From the NCBI RefSeq assembly GCF_030159855.1, contig NZ_BSNG01000004.1, forward strand, positions 248,001 through 312,000: a stretch of DNA of 64,000 nucleotides, in the 5' to 3' direction. The notes under the pieces are model-generated. The model did not search any database and was not told the origin of the DNA. It was given only the letters and a program-made list of their open reading frames with translations. A program made the translations under genes and the position numbers. This document shows, in pieces, positions 39,547 through 47,960 of the stretch (the first letter of the stretch is position 1; each line of letters begins with the position of its first letter). The stretch comes from Devosia yakushimensis (GTDB taxonomy: Bacteria > Pseudomonadota > Alphaproteobacteria > Rhizobiales > Devosiaceae).

Positions 39547-40262
39547 TTTTCGCCCAGCGGCACGGCGATGAAGCGCCGGTCGGGTCCCTCAAAACCCCCC
39601 GGATAGACCGCGATAATGGCGACGGCCTCCTCGATCGCCTGCGCCCAGAGGGGCTGCACCACGCCATAGAGCCGGTATTCCTGGGCGCAGCCGCGCGATT
39701 CGGGAATGGCGGTCTCGTCATGGAGCACGCGCTCGTCCAGTGACAGCATGAAACCCAGGGGCGGCATGCCGAACCAGTCGGCGCAGGGCAGGGGCGAGGT
39801 GGCGACGTGGCTGGCCAGGGTCAACATATGATCGCCCCGCGGCTCGTCGCGCCCGAAGCCGGGCAGGCCGAACCGGAACTGGCCCGGATTGGTGCCCAGC
39901 GCGCCATCGCCATTGAGCGCCAGCACCTCCACCGGCATCTCGATCTCAAGCCGGTCGAGCACGGGCTGGGCCTGTTTGCGCGCCCGCGCCCTGACCTCAT
40001 TGAGGCCGATATTTTCATTGTCCACCCGGATGCGGACCGGCGTGCCCCGGACCCATTTATCGGCCGCCATGTCGATCACATAGAGATCGGCATAGGCAAA
40101 GCCCGACCCATCCTGAATGCCGAATTCCTCGAAGGCGAAATAGGCGCCGTTCCCGGAAAAGCCGATGAAATTGACGCCGGCCCGGTCCCCGGCCCAGGCG
40201 GGTTGGGCCAGGACCATGAGGGCCAGCAGGCCAATGGCGATTTTGACGGTTTTCGACAGCAT
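39543..40262 (-). CDS. DUF2259 (COG5497) secreted protein, copy 1
   Basis: A 239-residue exported protein with a signal peptide (residues about 1-25, LLALMVLAQPAWAGD) and the DUF2259 pattern NFIGFSGNGAYFAFEEFGIQDGSG (in part: GNGAYFAFEEFGIQDG), then YADLYVID and the end FEGPDRRFIAVPLG. The function is unknown. Its closest relative is the adjacent gene at 40295, with identical segments such as FGIQ-GSGFAYA and PESRGC/AESRGC, so the pair arose by tandem duplication. It overlaps the ThiF-like start by 4 bp. Confidence 0.85.
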   Translation of the reverse strand: MLSKTVKIAIGLLALMVLAQPAWAGDRAGVNFIGFSGNGAYFAFEEFGIQDGSGFAYADLYVIDMAADKWVRGTPVRIRVDNENIGLNEVRARARKQAQPVLDRLEIEMPVEVLALNGDGALGTNPGQFRFGLPGFGRDEPRGDHMLTLASHVATSPLPCADWFGMPPLGFMLSLDERVLHDETAIPESRGCAQEYRLYGVVQPLWAQAIEEAVAIIAVYPGGFEGPDRRFIAVPLGEK

Positions 40263-40294
40263 GCAATTGCTCCAATCGGGGCGGCAAGACGATC

Positions 40295-41056
40295 CTACTG
40301 GCCCAGGGGCACCACGACAAAGCGCCGGTCCGGTCCTTCAAAGCCCATGGAATAGACCGAGACAATGGCGATCATGACCTCGGTCAGCTCCGGTGCAAAG
40401 GCCGCCAGATCATCGAACGGGGTCACCACGGCATAGAGCCTATAGGCCTGCGGGCAGCCCCGGCTTTCGGCAATGGCACTGTCGCGATAGACCTCGCGCG
40501 CTTTGCCATCCACGCTGAGGTTGAGGGCAAAGCCCCAGACATGACGCTCGCCCCAGGCGGCGCATTCGGGCGGCTCGATGCCCTGGCTGACATCGGACAG
40601 CGATAATTTGTAGACCTGGTCAGGCGCGCTCATGCCATAGCCGGGTCGGCCAAAGCGCAGGGTTTGGTCGTCAGTGTCCAAGGCGCCATCGCCCTTGAGC
40701 GCCAGGATATCGGCGGGGTGGCCGATCTCCAGCCGGTCCAGCAGCGGCCGGGCCTGTTCCAGCGCTGCGGCCCGGACGGCAGCAATCGTCACGCGCTCGT
40801 CCTCGACGCGGATTTCGACCGGCATGCCCTCGGCTTCCGTCCCGCTCGCCAGCTCGATCACATGCAGATTGGCATAGGCAAAGCCCGAGCCCTCCTGGAT
40901 GCCGAACTCAGCGAAGGCGAAATAGGCGCCATCTTCGGAAAAGCCGACGAAGTCGATCCCTGCCCGGTCCCCGGCCTGGGCCGCCGGCATCAGGGCCATG
41001 AGGACAATAAGACCGGCGGCCAATCGGGCCATGAACGCTTTTGCCATCATTCCCAT
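40295..41056 (-). CDS. DUF2259 (COG5497) secreted protein, copy 2
   Basis: A 253-residue paralogue of the preceding protein. The ATG at 41056 follows GGAGGAG by 5 bp; the signal peptide is LAAGLIVLMALMPAAQAGD. DGAYFAFAEFGIQEGSGFAY, then EARAIAESRGCPQAYRLYAV-like segments and the end FEGPDRRFVVVPLG, match copy 1. DUF2259 proteins next to moeB/thiF and dut occur in many Hyphomicrobiales, but two copies side by side is less usual. The function is unknown. Confidence 0.84.
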   Translation of the reverse strand: MGMMAKAFMARLAAGLIVLMALMPAAQAGDRAGIDFVGFSEDGAYFAFAEFGIQEGSGFAYANLHVIELASGTEAEGMPVEIRVEDERVTIAAVRAAALEQARPLLDRLEIGHPADILALKGDGALDTDDQTLRFGRPGYGMSAPDQVYKLSLSDVSQGIEPPECAAWGERHVWGFALNLSVDGKAREVYRDSAIAESRGCPQAYRLYAVVTPFDDLAAFAPELTEVMIAIVSVYSMGFEGPDRRFVVVPLGQ

Positions 41057-41084
41057 GCTCCTCCGGCCTCCCTTGTCTGGACCG

Positions 41085-41564
41085 CTAGAGACCCGTACCC
41101 GTCGAGCCGAACCCGCCGCCACCGCGCTCGGTGCTGCGGCTGAATTGCTCGACCAGGGCGAAGCTTGGGCGCAGCACCGGCACGAAGATCATCTGGGCGA
41201 TTCGCTCGCCCGGCACGATTTCGATGGGGTCGTGCCCCGGCGGATTGCGGTTCCAGACGCTGATCATGATCTCGGCCGTGTAATCGGCATCGATCAGACC
41301 CACGCTATTGCCCAGCACCAATCCGCGTCTATGGCCCGCGCCCGAACGGGGAATGATCATGGCGGCCATGCCCGGATCGCCCATCAGCATGGCAAAGCCC
41401 GAGGGCACCAGCACGGGCGCTTCCTGCGCGGCCACCAGAATGGGTCTGTCGAGGCAGGCATGCAGGTCGACGGCGCCGGCCATTTCGGTCTGGTAGCGCG
41501 GCAGGCCCCATTGCTGCAGCCGGGGATCGAGTATCTTGATTTCGACGCTGCCGCGCTCCGCCAT
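41085..41564 (-). CDS. dut: Deoxyuridine 5'-triphosphate nucleotidohydrolase (dUTPase)
   Basis: A 159-residue trimeric dUTPase. The five motifs can be followed: AGAVDLHACLD (1), PRSGAGHRRGLVLGNSVGLID (2 and 3), GERIAQMIFVPV (4) and the mobile C-terminal arm RGGGGFGSTG (5). It converts dUTP to dUMP, keeping uracil out of DNA and feeding thymidylate synthesis. The ATG at 41564 has AGGAACAGG upstream. In related genomes dut follows coaBC, ubiB and ubiE; here MarR, monooxygenase and lipoprotein genes lie between. Confidence 0.96.
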   Translation of the reverse strand: MAERGSVEIKILDPRLQQWGLPRYQTEMAGAVDLHACLDRPILVAAQEAPVLVPSGFAMLMGDPGMAAMIIPRSGAGHRRGLVLGNSVGLIDADYTAEIMISVWNRNPPGHDPIEIVPGERIAQMIFVPVLRPSFALVEQFSRSTERGGGGFGSTGTGL

Positions 41565-41674
41565 GGCCTGTTCCTGTTCTCGGGTTCCTAAGCTCTTGTC
41601 GCAATATGCAGGCAGGGGCAAGGGGCCATTTCGGCGAGTGAGGTTGGTGGTCCCGGCCCCCACATAACCACCAC

Positions 41675-41755
41675 GTCATTCCCGCGCAGACGGGAATCCA
41701 CTCTTCCCGCAGGGTCCTCGAAAGCAGAATGGATTCCGGCCTGCGCCGGAATGAC
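41675..41755. repeat. Family B fold-back repeat (B4)
   Basis: The left end GTCATTCCCGCGCAGACGGGA and the right end TCCGGCCTGCGCCGGAATGAC enclose about 40 bp. The gap between dut and the MarR gene (41565-41910) is filled by this and copy A6; I see no gene in it. Confidence 0.8.
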
Positions 41756-41801
41756 GTTGTGGGTTGGATGGGCAACGGATGCCTCCCAACCACGATCGCC
41801 T

Positions 41802-41875
41802 TCCTCGGGCTCGACCCGAGGATCACTCGCCGCTTGTGCCGAATTACAAGTGGCCCTCGGGTCAAGCCCGAGGGA
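41802..41875. repeat. Family A fold-back repeat, copy A6 (miniature form)
   Basis: Arms with cores CCTCGGGCTCGACCCGAGG and CCTCGGGTCAAGCCCGAGG surround a spacer with CGCCGCTTGTGCCG. The left flank is CGATCGCC, the right AGCGGCGGTGGGTGG. Confidence 0.85.
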
Positions 41876-41910
41876 AGCGGCGGTGGGTGGGAGATGTTTG
41901 GCGGTCGCCC

Positions 41911-42399
41911 TCACCCCTCCTTGGGCCGCGCCAGCAATTTCTCGGTCATGCCGTCCTGCAAAGCGATGGTTTCCTCCAGCACTTCGGCAACCAGCAGCAA
42001 TTCTGCGATGCCGCGCTTTTCGTAGATCTGCGCGCCGGCCTGGGCCAGCGGCTGATAGACCTGGGCGATGAGCGCTTCGGTGGCATCAGCCGCTTCCACC
42101 AGCACTTTGCGCCGGTCGAGCGGATCGGGGCGGCGGCGGACAAAATTCCGCGCTTCCAGCCGATCGACCAGAGCCGTCACCGCCGCGGGGGTGAGCCGGG
42201 TGGCCCGGGCAATGGCGCTGGCCGTTTGCGGCCCGCTGGTGAGAAAGCTCAGGCATAGCCTTTCGGCGGGACCGAGCTGGAAAATCTCGCCCACCGTCTC
42301 GTCATAGCGCTGCGTCGCCTCCTGCCAGCGCACGATCAGCACGCCAAGCTTGCCGATCAGCTCGGCCTTGTCCGGACTTGACTTATTTAGTTCGATCAT
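41911..42399 (-). CDS. MarR-family transcriptional regulator
   Basis: A 162-residue winged-helix regulator: LCLSFLTSGPQTASAIARAT, then LTPAAVTALVDRLEARNFVRR and DPLDRRKVLVE (the MarR wing with the DxR signature). It probably represses the divergent FAD monooxygenase and itself, releasing DNA on binding an aromatic ligand. The intervening DNA carries a direct repeat that may be the operator. Confidence 0.9.
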   Translation of the reverse strand: MIELNKSSPDKAELIGKLGVLIVRWQEATQRYDETVGEIFQLGPAERLCLSFLTSGPQTASAIARATRLTPAAVTALVDRLEARNFVRRRPDPLDRRKVLVEAADATEALIAQVYQPLAQAGAQIYEKRGIAELLLVAEVLEETIALQDGMTEKLLARPKEG

Positions 42400-42420
42400 C
42401 TAATTATCATATCATCTAAT
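42395..42420. promoter_or_regulatory. Direct repeat in the MarR/monooxygenase intergenic region
   Basis: ATCATCTAAT occurs twice, at 42395-42404 and 42411-42420, 16 bp apart. The first copy covers the MarR start codon. The AT-rich region is the only non-coding DNA between the divergent genes and is a plausible MarR operator. Confidence 0.45.
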
Positions 42421-42466
42421 AATTCGATTGTCGCATTATGTGGCGGCAGGGACGCAAGAGACAAGC

Positions 42467-43663
42467 ATGAAAACACCGATTGCCATTGTCGGCGCAGGTT
42501 TTGCCGGATTGGCGCTGGCCATCGCGCTCGCCCGCAAGGGCTATTCCCCGCTCGTCATCGAGAAGCGGAGCGAACAGCAGCTTGCCGATGAGGGGATTTT
42601 CGTGACCCTGGCGCCCAACGGCATGAATGCCCTGCGCGGGCTGGGCCTCGCCGACAAGGCCCGAGCGGCCGGTGTCGAAACCCGCGGCATCGCCTTTTAC
42701 AACGAACATGGCCGCGCCCTGGGTGCGCTCGATTATAACAGGCATGCCAAACGTTTCGCCGCTCCCTCGGTGACCATCCGCCGTGGCGCGCTGGGCACCG
42801 TCCTGCTCGAGGCGGCGCGGGCCGAAGCCGTGGCCATTCGCTTTGGCGCCGCCGTCGAGGCCGTCGAGGAGACCGGCTCCGAGGTCATCGTGACCACGGC
42901 CAATGGCACGAAGGACAGCTTTGACATGCTCATCGCCGCCGATGGGCTGCGCTCCGCCGTGCGCCGGCTGGTCATGCCCGGCCTGCCCGCGCCCATCTAT
43001 AATGGCCTGCAGGGCAGCGGTGGCATTGTCGATGTGCCCGAGTTGCCCCCGACGGATGGGCGCATGCGCATGACCTTCGGAGAGAAGGCGTTTTTCGGCT
43101 ATATCAAGGAGGCGGGCGGGCCGGTCTATTGGTTCGATACCTTCCCTTCCGCCGATGAAAGCCGGGTCGAGACCGCCAATGGCGAGGATGTCCTGCGCCT
43201 GCTGGCCGATCTGCACCGGACCGATCCCGAGGTCAATCGGCGCATCATCGCGGCCACCGACCCCGCCACCATCCGCATCTATCCCGATTACGATATCCCC
43301 AGCCTCCCCCGCTGGTCGACCGACAGGGTCGTGCTGATCGGGGACGCCGCCCATGCCGTCACGCCCCATTCCGGCCAGGGCGCCTCCATGGCGCTGGAAG
43401 ATGCGCTGGTGCTGGCCGCCGCCATCGAGGCCGAGGCAAGGCCCGCCAATGCCTTCGCCCGCTTTGAATCGCTGCGCCGCGCGCGGGTCGAGGCGGCGGT
43501 GCGCTTGGGCCGGCAGGGCGGCGCGCCCAAAAAGGCCCAGGGCTGGCTCGCCCTGCGCCTGCGCGACCTGCTGCTGCCGCTTTTCGTGCCGCTGGGGCAA
43601 AAAGCCCAGGAGCAATTGTTTGCCTATCGGGCCGACCTCAACCCGCTATCCCCGCCCGTCTGA
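42467..43663 (+). CDS. FAD-dependent aromatic monooxygenase (PHBH/TetX fold)
   Basis: A 398-residue flavoprotein hydroxylase. AIVGAGFAGLALAIALARKGY binds FAD at the N-terminus, the DG motif is in LIAADGLRSAVRR, and the C-terminal GDAAHAVTPHSGQGASMALED is the second flavin motif. It resembles salicylate-hydroxylase and TetX-like enzymes that hydroxylate aromatic or xenobiotic substrates with NAD(P)H and O2. The ATG at 42467 (MKTPIAIVG) is preferred over 42428. It is divergent from a MarR regulator, which suggests induction by the substrate. Confidence 0.9.
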   Translation: MKTPIAIVGAGFAGLALAIALARKGYSPLVIEKRSEQQLADEGIFVTLAPNGMNALRGLGLADKARAAGVETRGIAFYNEHGRALGALDYNRHAKRFAAPSVTIRRGALGTVLLEAARAEAVAIRFGAAVEAVEETGSEVIVTTANGTKDSFDMLIAADGLRSAVRRLVMPGLPAPIYNGLQGSGGIVDVPELPPTDGRMRMTFGEKAFFGYIKEAGGPVYWFDTFPSADESRVETANGEDVLRLLADLHRTDPEVNRRIIAATDPATIRIYPDYDIPSLPRWSTDRVVLIGDAAHAVTPHSGQGASMALEDALVLAAAIEAEARPANAFARFESLRRARVEAAVRLGRQGGAPKKAQGWLALRLRDLLLPLFVPLGQKAQEQLFAYRADLNPLSPPV

Positions 43664-43769
43664 CAGGCTCGGTTCCCCGAAATGGGGGAGGGTGAGGGAG
43701 CTTCCCGGCGGCGAGGGAGGCTCCCTCATTCAGTTTCCCCGCAATCGCGTTTTCCGCCCCACCCACCGC

Positions 43770-43853
43770 GTCATTCCCGCGCAGGCGGGAATCCACTCTT
43801 CCCGCTGCCCCCTTGGCAAAGACAGAATGGATTCCCGCCTGCGCGGGAATGAC
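43770..43853. repeat. Family B fold-back repeat (B5), near-perfect
   Basis: The left half begins GTCATTCCCGCGCAGGCGG and the right half ends CCGCCTGCGCGGGAATGAC; the inner parts (GAATCCACTCTTCCCGC, and CAGAATGGATTC on the right) are also complementary. It is the clearest full family B element in the window and lies between convergent genes. Confidence 0.85.
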
Positions 43854-43899
43854 GTCGTGGTTGGGGAAAGCGTTGCGGGCGTTTGGCGAGAACCAGCCC

Positions 43900-44487
43900 C
43901 TAAGGCGCCCGCACCACGGCGTAATATTCCACCGGAAATTGCCGCTTGCTGTCGAGCAGGTCGGAAAAGGGAATGACGATCTCCGCCGCGCCGTCGGGGG
44001 TCAATTCCATATTGGTCTCGGCAATGGCCAGCCCCGAAAAGCGCAGGGTGATGGCGCGTTTGGCGAGAATGCTGTCCAGCATCTGGCGGGTCTCCTCGTC
44101 CACGTCCTCGCCCATATCCAGTTCCGCCCGGATCGGCGCGGTCGGCACCGAAATGCGCACGAGGCCGGGGCCCGCGCTGCGGAAATGCACCGGCGTCTCA
44201 TATTCGCCCAGGTCGAGCCCGGCAAAGCGTCCTTCCTGGGTGATCGTGCAGATGGCGCCGCCATCGTCCGTTTCGGTAAATTCGCCCTTGGAGCAGAATT
44301 GGTTATCCTTCGGCGGCGCATTCATCTTGAGCATGGCGTAGAAATCGCCGCTCATGGTCTGGGTCAGGCTCGCCCGCGCGGTTTCCGGGCTGGTGAGGGC
44401 GACATCGAGCTCGATATCGACGCAGCCGGTCAGCATCAGGGCCAACCCCGTGAGGGCAGCGAGCTTGCAAAGCATGTTCAGGGCCAT
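43900..44487 (-). CDS. Predicted lipoprotein of unknown function
   Basis: A protein of about 195 residues with a lipobox: LALMLTGC, Cys about residue 22, then a mature part of mixed strands (ITLRFSGLAIAETNMELTP in outline, ending PVEYYAVVRAP). I recognise no family. The ATG at 44487 follows GAGGA by 6 bp; another ATG at 44499 is possible. It is 35 bp downstream of ubiB on the same strand and might be co-transcribed. Its mature chain has a single further internal disulfide candidate (FCSKGEF, ICTITQ). Confidence 0.72.
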   Translation of the reverse strand: MALNMLCKLAALTGLALMLTGCVDIELDVALTSPETARASLTQTMSGDFYAMLKMNAPPKDNQFCSKGEFTETDDGGAICTITQEGRFAGLDLGEYETPVHFRSAGPGLVRISVPTAPIRAELDMGEDVDEETRQMLDSILAKRAITLRFSGLAIAETNMELTPDGAAEIVIPFSDLLDSKRQFPVEYYAVVRAP

Positions 44488-44522
44488 GGTCGTCCTCATG
44501 CAAATCGCCTGGGGCAGGCAAG

Positions 44523-46067
44523 TCAGGAGCCGAGAAGCAGCACGCGCACCGTCGCCACCGCGAAAAAGATCGTGCCCGCCGCCGCCGCCAGCACCAGTGC
44601 CCAGCGCATCAGCCGGTCGGGCGGGCGCTTATTGGCGTGGTAGTCGGCGAGCGCCAGCTCGGCCTGGCCCAGAATGACAGGCACCCGCTGCGCCGCCTCG
44701 GCAAAGATCGAAATCTGGTCCTTGATATCCTGCACCCGGCCCAGCGGACCCTCTTCCTTGCGCAGCCAATCGCCCACCACGGGCTCGGCCACGGTCCAGA
44801 TATCGAGTGCCGGATCGAGCGCCCGCGCCACACCCTCCACCAGCACCATGGATTTCTGCAGCAGCACCAGTTCGGGCCGTGTCTGCATGTTGAAGAGGTC
44901 GGTGATGACAAAGAGCTGGCCCAGCACCCGGGCCATGGAAATATCCTGCGCCGTGCGGCCATGCAGCGGTTCGCCGATGGAGCGGATGGCCAGGGCGAAG
45001 TCGTCGACCGACTGGTCCTTGGGCACATAGCCGATATCGAAATGGCGCTCGGCCACGAGGCGATAATTGCGGGTGATGAAGCCATAAAGGATATCGGCGA
45101 GGAACCGGCGCTCCCGCCGGTTGATGCGCCCCATAATGCCGAAATCCACCGCGATCACGTCGCCCGTACGCGGATCGGCAAAAAGGTTCCCCGGATGCAT
45201 GTCGGCATGGAAAAAGCCGTCGCGAATGGCATGGCGCAGAAAGCTCTGCAGCACTTTTGCCGCCAGCGCCTTCCGATCCACCCCGGCTGCGTCGAGCGCT
45301 TCGTGATCGCGGATCGGAATGCCTTCCACCCAGCTGGTGGTCAGCACATTCTGCGCCACATGATCCCAGGAGACACTTGGGATGACGAAGCCGCTATCGT
45401 CCTTGATATTCTCGGCCATCTCGGAAATGGCCGCCGCTTCGAGCCGCAGGTCGAGTTCGAGCCGGGCCGACCGGTCCAGCGTTTCCACCACCTGGGTCGG
45501 TTTGAGCCTTTTGGTCGAGCGCACGAAACGCTCGGCCAAAGCCGCACCGGCATAATAACTCTCGATATCGGCCATGAAGCGCTGGCTCACGCCCGGCCGC
45601 AAGATCTTGACCGCGACGGTGCGCGGCAGGCCATTGGCCGGCTTGAGGCGGGCGCGATGCACCTGGGCGATGGAAGCCGCCGCAATGGGCGGGCTCAATT
45701 CGGTCAGCTCGGCCGCCTTACCATCCAGCGCCGCGCTCAGAATACCGGGCACCAGCGCCGGATCGAACGGGTCCATCTTGTCCTGCAGGCCCGCCAGGTC
45801 ATTGGCGATCTCGGGGCCCACCACATCGGGGCGGGTGGCCAGGGTCTGGCCGAATTTGACATAGGTCGGCCCCAGCCGGTTGAGCGCCTTGTTGAGACGT
45901 TCCACATGCCCCGTCTTGCGCACGCTGGGCCGCTCGATCAACCGCCCCAGCCAGATGCCGAGCTTGAGCGGACCCGGCAGGTCCTTGGCCGAAACAATCG
46001 ACAGCGCTCCCTCGCGCGCCAGCACATAGCCGGCCCGGATCAGCCGGAAATAGGCGGAGATCAGCAT
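44523..46067 (-). CDS. ubiB: Ubiquinone biosynthesis kinase-like protein UbiB
   Basis: A 514-residue ABC1/UbiB-family protein. KFGQTLATRPDVVG is the KxGQ motif, SIAQVHRARLK carries the Ala-rich loop and the lysine, and DMHPGNLFADPRTGDVIAVDFG holds the catalytic Asp pair and the DFG-like motif. Two C-terminal hydrophobic segments (LVLAAAAGTIFFAVATVRVL in outline) anchor it in the membrane. UbiB is needed for ubiquinone synthesis in a late, poorly understood, ATPase step. It lies downstream of ubiE, a conserved pairing. Confidence 0.95.
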   Translation of the reverse strand: MLISAYFRLIRAGYVLAREGALSIVSAKDLPGPLKLGIWLGRLIERPSVRKTGHVERLNKALNRLGPTYVKFGQTLATRPDVVGPEIANDLAGLQDKMDPFDPALVPGILSAALDGKAAELTELSPPIAAASIAQVHRARLKPANGLPRTVAVKILRPGVSQRFMADIESYYAGAALAERFVRSTKRLKPTQVVETLDRSARLELDLRLEAAAISEMAENIKDDSGFVIPSVSWDHVAQNVLTTSWVEGIPIRDHEALDAAGVDRKALAAKVLQSFLRHAIRDGFFHADMHPGNLFADPRTGDVIAVDFGIMGRINRRERRFLADILYGFITRNYRLVAERHFDIGYVPKDQSVDDFALAIRSIGEPLHGRTAQDISMARVLGQLFVITDLFNMQTRPELVLLQKSMVLVEGVARALDPALDIWTVAEPVVGDWLRKEEGPLGRVQDIKDQISIFAEAAQRVPVILGQAELALADYHANKRPPDRLMRWALVLAAAAGTIFFAVATVRVLLLGS

Positions 46068-46073
46068 GCTTCA

Positions 46074-46095
46074 CCTCTCCCTTTGGGGGAGAGGG
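46074..46095. repeat. Family C-like palindrome
   Basis: CCTCTCCCTTTGGGGGAGAGG immediately upstream of ubiB, overlapping the likely promoter region between ubiE and ubiB. It is a diverged family C unit. Confidence 0.55.
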
Positions 46096-46165
46096 CCAGC
46101 ACAATCACATTGTGGGGCTTAATGGCATGAGGGCGGGCGAAAAAACTCATCAACGGCAGACCCAC

Positions 46166-46930
46166 CTAAATCTTCCATCCCGAAAACAGCGCCGCCACAT
46201 TGCCGGTATAGGGGGTGTGCTTGACCCGCTTGAACCCGGCCTCTGCCAGCATTCCCGAAAACATCGGCGGGCTGGGGAATTTGCGGATCGATTCCACGAG
46301 GTACTGATAGGGCTGCCCGTCCCCGGTTACCATCCTGCCCATGGGCGGGATCACCCGGTCGGAAAACGCCTTGTAGACCGCGTCAAAGCCCGGCACGTCG
46401 ACCTGGGAAAATTCCAGCACCAGAATGCGCCCGCCGCGCTTGAGCACGCGATGCGCCTCGCCCAGCGCCTGTTGGATGCGCGGCACATTGCGGATGCCAA
46501 AGGCGATCGTATAGGCGTCAAAACTATTGTCGGGAAAAGGCAGCTCCTCGGCATTGGCCTCAACGAAACTGGCCTGCGCCGGAAAGCGCCAGCCCTTGGC
46601 CCGCTCGGCGCCCACGCGCAGCATATCGGCATTGATGTCGGAGACCACGACCTCGGCATAGCCCACCGAGGCATTGATGATGCGCTCGGCCACGTCCCCG
46701 GTGCCGCCCGCCATGTCGAGCACCTTATAGGGCCGCGAGCCGGTCTTGGGCGGGGCGAGATCGGCCACCATGGCATCCTTCCAGATGCGGTGAATGCCCC
46801 CGCTCATCAGGTCGTTCATCAGGTCATAGCGGTCGGCCACATCGTGAAACACCTTGTTGACCAGGCCCTGCTTGTCCTCGAGCGCCACGGTCTGCTCGCC
46901 GAAATGGGTGGTCTCGCGTGCCTTATTCAT
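46166..46930 (-). CDS. ubiE: Demethylmenaquinone/ubiquinone methyltransferase UbiE
   Basis: A 254-residue SAM methyltransferase with VLDMAGGTGDVAERII (motif I), the UbiE signature YDLMNDLMSGGIHRIWKD and the family segment NSFDAYTIAFGIRNVPRIQQA in part. It methylates C2 of the ubiquinone ring precursor (and demethylmenaquinone if present). The ATG at 46930 is preferred to a longer frame to 47002 that approaches the divergent mutM. It is followed by ubiB about 100 bp downstream. Confidence 0.95.
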   Translation of the reverse strand: MNKARETTHFGEQTVALEDKQGLVNKVFHDVADRYDLMNDLMSGGIHRIWKDAMVADLAPPKTGSRPYKVLDMAGGTGDVAERIINASVGYAEVVVSDINADMLRVGAERAKGWRFPAQASFVEANAEELPFPDNSFDAYTIAFGIRNVPRIQQALGEAHRVLKRGGRILVLEFSQVDVPGFDAVYKAFSDRVIPPMGRMVTGDGQPYQYLVESIRKFPSPPMFSGMLAEAGFKRVKHTPYTGNVAALFSGWKI

Positions 46931-47050
46931 GGCATTGCTCGCTTCTCTTTTGCGTTTCGCGCGCACCATATAGAAGCACTCCGCGCTTTGCCAATTGCGC
47001 AAAGCGGCACATAGTCAAATGCGCCACGGCGCAGTGGACACGAGGTTGAG

Positions 47051-47938
47051 ATGCCCGAACTGCCCGAGGTCGAAACCGTCCGGCGTGGACTTGAACCCTG
47101 GATCGATGGGGCCACCATCGACCGCGTCACCCTCAACCGCCCCGACTTGCGCTTTCCCTTTCCCAAGGATCTGAAGCCGGCGCTTGAGGGGCAAAAAATC
47201 ACCTCGGTCGGTCGGCGCGCCAAATATCTGCTGATCGGCCTTTCCAATGGCAAGACAGTGCTCAGCCATCTGGGCATGACCGGCAGCTATCGCTTTGCCG
47301 AACACGGCATCGACAAGCCGCCGCGCTATTATGAGGTCGAGCCCACCCCCAAGCACGACCACATGGTCTGGGACATTTCCCACCCCAAGCATGGCAAGAG
47401 CCATCTCATCTATGCCGATCCGCGCCGCTTCGGCTTTGTCGATCTCTTCGACCATGTCGAGGACAGCCCCTATCTCAAGGGCCTGGGCCCCGAGCCGCTG
47501 GGCAATGATTTCAATGCCGACGAGATGGCGGCAAAATTCAAGGGCAAGAAGACCCCGATCAAGGCGGCTTTGCTCGATCAGCGCGTGGTGGCGGGCCTGG
47601 GCAATATCTATGTCGCCGAAGCCCTGCACCGCGCCCATATCCTGCCCACCGTCCTGGCCGGCTCTCTGGTCACCGTCAAGGGCAAGCCCAAGCCGGTGCT
47701 CGAAGACCTCGCCCATGCCGTGCGGCAGGTGCTGGTCGAAGCCATCGAAGTGGGCGGCTCCACCCTGCGCGACTTCCGCAATGCCGAAGGCGGCTCGGGC
47801 TATTTCCAGCACCGCTTTGCCGTCTACGACCGGGAAGGCGAGCCTTGTCCCACGCCAATGTGTACCGGCACGGTACAGCGCATCGTGCAATCGGGCCGGT
47901 CGACGTTTTTCTGTCCGGTGTGCCAGAAGAAGGTGTGA
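47051..47938 (+). CDS. mutM: Formamidopyrimidine-DNA glycosylase MutM (Fpg)
   Basis: A 295-residue DNA glycosylase. After Met1 the catalytic Pro2 and Glu3 stand in MPELPEVETVRRGLE; Lys in the LSHLGMTGSYR segment and the C-terminal zinc finger CPTPMCTG...FFCPVCQKK (in two cysteine pairs) are present. It removes 8-oxoguanine and formamidopyrimidines. It faces ubiE divergently. A 373-bp gap with a long family C repeat follows before rpsT. Confidence 0.96.
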   Translation: MPELPEVETVRRGLEPWIDGATIDRVTLNRPDLRFPFPKDLKPALEGQKITSVGRRAKYLLIGLSNGKTVLSHLGMTGSYRFAEHGIDKPPRYYEVEPTPKHDHMVWDISHPKHGKSHLIYADPRRFGFVDLFDHVEDSPYLKGLGPEPLGNDFNADEMAAKFKGKKTPIKAALLDQRVVAGLGNIYVAEALHRAHILPTVLAGSLVTVKGKPKPVLEDLAHAVRQVLVEAIEVGGSTLRDFRNAEGGSGYFQHRFAVYDREGEPCPTPMCTGTVQRIVQSGRSTFFCPVCQKKV

Positions 47939-47960
47939 GCTGGCTTCGATCTCTCAGTCG

